Positions 7,334 to 9,813 of a stretch of DNA of 9,813 nucleotides are shown piece after piece. Source of the stretch: Candidatus Methanoperedens sp. (lineage in GTDB: Archaea; Halobacteriota; Methanosarcinia; Methanosarcinales; Methanoperedenaceae); the NCBI GenBank assembly GCA_028679855.1, contig JAJRAP010000305.1, positions 1 to 9,813 of the forward strand, read 5' to 3'. The notes beneath the pieces were generated by a model. The model was not told the origin of the DNA. It searched no databases and saw nothing but the letters and a program-made list of their open reading frames with translations. The translations under genes were made by a program, and so were the position numbers. Each line of letters begins with the position of its first letter. Position 1 is the first letter of the stretch.

Positions 7334-7335
7334 TG
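7321..7335 (+). promoter_or_regulatory. mmp3/mmp6 translational-coupling junction
   Basis: AGAGGTTTCATAATG encodes the last residues of Mmp3 (Glu-Val-Ser, stop) and also supplies the Shine-Dalgarno AGAGGT and the ATG of mmp6. It matches the mmp6/mmp5 junction at 7746-7760 in 14 of 15 bases. Confidence 0.6.
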
Positions 7336-7758
7336 GATAATATAACAAAAATGATGGTCATTAATTCTTCAAAAGTGCTTCCAAGCGATGTCGTTATTAA
7401 ACTTTATGAATCCAATTCCGATGTAATGATAAAGGAAACCTGCTTTGGCGTGATGGTAAGCGGCGAACGCGCTGTAGTGGATAAGCTTCTCTCGGAAACA
7501 CGTAAAATGGACCCTTACGGTATATTCATAAAAGAAAGAGGTTTCGCGCCCGGTGAACCTAACAGGTGCAGAGCCACAAGACGGGGCGGCGCAAGACCAG
7601 GATTCCATATGCTTGAGACAGAAGAAAGGATCCTTCCTCAGATCGCTGAAGGATTAAGAGCGCTTGATAAAGGTGAAATTCCCCGCCAGAAGATGAAAAA
7701 GAAAAAATTGGAATTGGAAAAGCTTAAAGAGATTATAGAGAAAGCAGAGGTGTCATAA
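7333..7758 (+). CDS. mmp6: Methanogenesis marker protein 6
   Basis: This 141-residue protein fits the marker-6 family, a small protein of unknown function confined to archaea with MCR. The recognisable core is residues 64-91: IFIKERGF, then Pro-Gly-Glu-Pro-Asn-Arg-Cys-Arg, then GGARPGFH. It is rich in Arg and Gly and has Cys79 in its centre, with a second Cys at 37. The C-terminal 30 residues are a highly charged Lys/Glu helix, likely a protein or nucleic-acid contact. There is no signal peptide or membrane helix. Translation starts one base before the mmp3 stop ends, with AGAGGT as ribosome site, and the gene overlaps mmp5 in the same way, so the three products are probably made in fixed ratio. 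A role in MCR activation or maturation is inferred from context only. Confidence 0.88.
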   Translation: MDNITKMMVINSSKVLPSDVVIKLYESNSDVMIKETCFGVMVSGERAVVDKLLSETRKMDPYGIFIKERGFAPGEPNRCRATRRGGARPGFHMLETEERILPQIAEGLRALDKGEIPRQKMKKKKLELEKLKEIIEKAEVS

Positions 7759-7760
7759 TG
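7746..7760 (+). promoter_or_regulatory. mmp6/mmp5 translational-coupling junction
   Basis: AGAGGTGTCATAATG ends Mmp6 with Glu-Val-Ser-stop and starts mmp5 in a one-base TAATG overlap. It is nearly identical to the junction at 7321-7335. Confidence 0.6.
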
Positions 7761-8207
7761 AAGGTTTTCATATACCCCACGAACAGTCTCATCCTTTCTG
7801 ACCTTGTTGAAAGGTTCGGGCATGAGCCGCTTGCAGTGATGCAGGAGATATCAAAAAGAGTAAGTAATCCGGGACTTGATTCTCCTCCTATGAATATTAC
7901 CCCTGAGGATCCAAAGATAGGATTAAAGTACGCTGCTGTGGAAGTGCCATCTGGCGTGAGGGGAAGGATGGCTTTAAATGGTCCGCTGATCTCAAAAGCG
8001 GAAGCTGCGATCATTGTTCGAGACCCGGTTGTCTCGTTCGGATGCATGGGGTGTGCAAGGACGAATGAACTTGTAAATTTCCTCATCCGCGCAAAAAAGA
8101 TCCCTATATTAGACCTTGATTATCCCTCAAGCGAGGAAGAAGCAAAAGAGTTCGTATTTAAGATATCACAGTTCCTGAAATCCCTTGGTCAGGGGGAAAA
8201 GAAATGA
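7758..8207 (+). CDS. mmp5: Methanogenesis marker protein 5
   Basis: The 149-residue product matches the marker-5 family, known only from MCR-bearing archaea and without an assigned reaction. It begins [20 protein letters not shown] and contains [12 protein letters not shown] (95-106), where Cys96 and Cys99 form a CxxC pair suited to metal, Fe-S or disulfide chemistry; these are the only cysteines. A strand-rich middle (VRDPVVSFG, then IPILDLDYP) suggests a small alpha/beta fold. The protein is soluble. GAGGT precedes the ATG, which overlaps the mmp6 stop by one base; the 3' end overlaps mmp15 by four bases (ATGA). The tight coupling to mmp15, an ATPase of the electron-activator type, suggests the two act together, but that is inference. 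Confidence 0.88.
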   Translation: MKVFIYPTNSLILSDLVERFGHEPLAVMQEISKRVSNPGLDSPPMNITPEDPKIGLKYAAVEVPSGVRGRMALNGPLISKAEAAIIVRDPVVSFGCMGCARTNELVNFLIRAKKIPILDLDYPSSEEEAKEFVFKISQFLKSLGQGEKK

Positions 8208-9454
8208 ACTCATCTGAAAATCTTGTCAGGATAGCGCAGCTTTCATGCGGCGCTGAATACAGCGGCATACAGGCTGAGATCGATTCTGCCGCAAAGCAGG
8301 TCAATGCTGTGATAGTCTATCCTGAGATTGATATCAAGGATATCGAGAACATAGAAGAGGAATTCGGCCTTAAAGTAGCAAGTTCCGACCTGAAGCTACT
8401 TATGGCACGGGCAAAATCCATAGTAACAGGTAAGGTGCATGTGGACGCAGTATTCGTTGCAACGTGCTTCAGGTGCGCGGAAGCTGCTATCGTAAGAAGC
8501 GAAGTGCGCCGGTACATCCACGAGAAAACAGGCATCCCTGTCATAAGCTACTCATTCACTGAAAGAACAACAGCAGGCACGCTTCTTACGAGGATGGAGG
8601 CGCTCACTACCACAGCACGTCGAAAGAGCCTGCTTGCGCGGGAAAAGCAGAGCGGTCTGACCGCAGGTATTGATTCTGGCTCAACGACCACGAAAGCCGT
8701 TATTATGAAAGACAACAAGATTATCGGCAAAGGCTGGGTACCCACAATAAAGGTACTCGAGAGCGCGGAGGAAGCGTACAATGCCGCATTAAAAGAAGCT
8801 GGAGTAAAGCGCGAAGAGATCCAGGCTCTTGGTACAACAGGTTACGGCAGGTTCCTGGTCGGCGATCATCTCAAAGCTGACCTTATCCAGGAAGAAATAA
8901 CGGTCAACTCCAAGGGCGCGGTGTACCTTGCTGATAAACAGAAAGGGCCAGCCACCGTACTTGATATCGGCGGGATGGACAATAAGGCCATCTCTGTCAT
9001 GGACGGCATCCCAGGAATGTTCACAATGGGAGGCATTTGCGCAGGCGCATCTGGCAGGTTCCTTGAGATGACAGCCAAGAGGCTGGGTGTGGGCATCACC
9101 GAACTTGGCGCTCTTGCAATGAAAGGAAAGCAGGAGGATGTCAAGATGAACAGCTACTGCATAGTATTTGGCATACAGTCGCTGGTAAATTCACTTGCCG
9201 CAGGGAGCACGCCTGAAGATGTGGCTGCTGCAGCCTGCCATAGCGTTGCAGAACAGTTGTTCGAGCAGCAGCTTCAGGAGATAGACGTGAAAGAACCCGT
9301 TATAATGTGCGGCGGGACTTCGCTGATAGAAGGATTGCCAAAAGCAGTCGAAGAACTGCTCAAAGTAAAGGTCATAGTTCCGGACAACGCGCAGTATATT
9401 GGCGCGGTAGGAGCAGCTCTGCTTGTGTCCGGATTTATTAGACCTCGCATTTAA
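8204..9454 (+). CDS. mmp15: Methanogenesis marker protein 15, HgdC/BadF-like ATPase
   Basis: The 416-residue protein has an N-terminal domain of about 150 residues joined to an ASKHA ATPase domain of the BadF/BadG/BcrA/BcrD (HgdC) family. The ATPase part shows phosphate-1 [12 protein letters not shown] (155-166), phosphate-2 [12 protein letters not shown] (252-263), [14 protein letters not shown] (276-289), [16 protein letters not shown] (319-334) and adenosine motif MCGGTSL (368-374). Cys279 and Cys319, 40 residues apart, align by motif with the two Cys of HgdC that hold a [4Fe-4S] cluster between two subunits. Such proteins use ATP to push electrons to very low potential. The N-terminal domain adds Cys15 and a Cys88-x2-Cys91 pair. 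Function in MCR organisms is unproven; an ATP-driven reductase serving MCR or F430 is a reasonable inference. The ATG overlaps the mmp5 stop, with AGGGGG seven bases upstream. Confidence 0.92.
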   Translation: MNSSENLVRIAQLSCGAEYSGIQAEIDSAAKQVNAVIVYPEIDIKDIENIEEEFGLKVASSDLKLLMARAKSIVTGKVHVDAVFVATCFRCAEAAIVRSEVRRYIHEKTGIPVISYSFTERTTAGTLLTRMEALTTTARRKSLLAREKQSGLTAGIDSGSTTTKAVIMKDNKIIGKGWVPTIKVLESAEEAYNAALKEAGVKREEIQALGTTGYGRFLVGDHLKADLIQEEITVNSKGAVYLADKQKGPATVLDIGGMDNKAISVMDGIPGMFTMGGICAGASGRFLEMTAKRLGVGITELGALAMKGKQEDVKMNSYCIVFGIQSLVNSLAAGSTPEDVAAAACHSVAEQLFEQQLQEIDVKEPVIMCGGTSLIEGLPKAVEELLKVKVIVPDNAQYIGAVGAALLVSGFIRPRI

Positions 9455-9466
9455 ATGCGGGGTTTT
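9443..9466 (+). terminator. Hairpin plus T4 at the mmp15/mmp17 junction
   Basis: CCTCGCATTT (9443-9452) pairs with AAATGCGGGG (9453-9462) over ten positions with one T-G wobble; as RNA it would be an 8-bp stem with a UUAA loop. TTTT follows directly. The stop codon of mmp15 (9452-9454) sits in the loop. It could be an attenuator, a partial terminator or an RNA-processing site that lowers mmp17 expression. Four T are few for archaeal termination, so read-through is expected. Confidence 0.45.
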
Positions 9467-9476
9467 AGAGGAAAAG

Positions 9477-9813
9477 ATGGAACAGCTTGAGACATTTATC
9501 ATTGAGTCACCTGATGCAGTTGGTGCGAAAACCACAAAGATACTGATACAGGACGTTTTAGCAGATCTCTCACTTAACAGGGTGGTAGGAAGACTCAAAG
9601 TATATGTTGATCCGGTGCAGCCGGTCTTTATTTTTGTCGCGCTTCTTCGCCTGACGACCCCTGCGATAAGGCTCAAGGATTTTGCAAAAGTCGATATGGG
9701 GGCTCTGGGAAAGGATGAAATAAAGATAGAGCTGCAAAGAGAAGCCTTCACCATCAAGCTTCTTAACAGGCTCTGGGAAAAATATGGTAAAGAAAAGATC
9801 GAGCAGCCTGATA
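9477..9813 (+). CDS. mmp17: Methanogenesis marker protein 17, 3'-truncated by window end
   Basis: An open frame starts at ATG 9477 and runs without a stop to the window edge, giving 112 residues; the family is about 185 residues, so roughly the last third is missing. Family-like features are the start MEQLETFIIESPDA, DPVQPVFIF (45-53), and LNRLWEKYGKEKIEQPD (96-112). No Cys occurs in the visible part. Mmp17 has been reported as a subunit of the MCR activation complex, which agrees with its place downstream of atwA and mmp3. Ribosome site AGAGG (9467-9471) lies five bases before the ATG. The gap from mmp15 is 22 bp and contains most of a hairpin. The family call rests on motif memory, not an alignment. 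Confidence 0.83.
   Translation, partial: MEQLETFIIESPDAVGAKTTKILIQDVLADLSLNRVVGRLKVYVDPVQPVFIFVALLRLTTPAIRLKDFAKVDMGALGKDEIKIELQREAFTIKLLNRLWEKYGKEKIEQPD

Noticed and set aside
9191..9757. 188-codon minus-strand open frame across the mmp15/mmp17 junction
   Set aside because: It runs antisense to two recognisable proteins and across the hairpin; no initiation signal and no recognisable motif.
1..9813. CRISPR arrays, tRNA/rRNA genes, insertion sequences, integrase or phage genes
   Set aside because: No regularly spaced repeats, tRNA-like cloverleaf sequence, transposase motif or terminal repeats were seen; the window is packed with housekeeping-type genes.

Overview
The window is archaeal. 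The right half carries a run of genes found in organisms that make methyl-coenzyme M reductase (MCR): atwA followed by methanogenesis marker genes 3, 6, 5, 15 and 17. Promoters have archaeal TATA/BRE character, base composition is moderate, and tetrapyrrole precursors come from glutamate-1-semialdehyde. This fits a methanogen or anaerobic methanotroph of the Methanosarcinales group. The secreted Met/Gly-rich PepSY-like protein at the left edge recalls Candidatus Methanoperedens (ANME-2d), but that genus-level guess is inference only.

Layout. (1) Positions 105-824, minus strand: an exported protein with a signal peptide, a Met/Gly-rich linker and two PepSY-like units. It has its own TATA box, an operator-like inverted repeat at the expected transcription start, and a hairpin over its stop codon. 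(2) Positions 1004-3943, minus strand: an overlapping operon hemL-hemC-cobA, which takes glutamate-1-semialdehyde through 5-aminolevulinate and porphobilinogen toward precorrin-2; hemA, hemB and hemD are not in the window. (3) Positions 3944-4170: a divergent control region with TATA boxes for both sides, a perfect 7-bp inverted repeat and repeated GCGG/ATTAA elements. (4) Positions 4171-9813, plus strand: atwA, mmp3, mmp6, mmp5, mmp15 and a 3'-truncated mmp17. Junctions are overlaps of 1-4 bp or gaps of 16-22 bp, so this looks like one transcript.

How the genes fit together. MCR needs the nickel tetrapyrrole F430, whose ring precursor is made through HemC and CobA, and it must be reductively activated by an ATP-dependent complex that includes component A2 (AtwA), Mmp3 and Mmp17. 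The left operon therefore supplies ring precursor for F430 (and siroheme, cobamides and heme), while the right operon supplies activation machinery. The two start back to back from one 227-bp region. Mmp5, Mmp6 and Mmp15 have no firmly assigned function. Mmp15 looks like an ATP-driven electron activator of the HgdC/BadF type, and with its co-transcribed partners it is the best lead for an incompletely described system.

No rRNA, tRNA, CRISPR array, insertion sequence or prophage gene was seen. No stretch over 300 bases lacks a gene.
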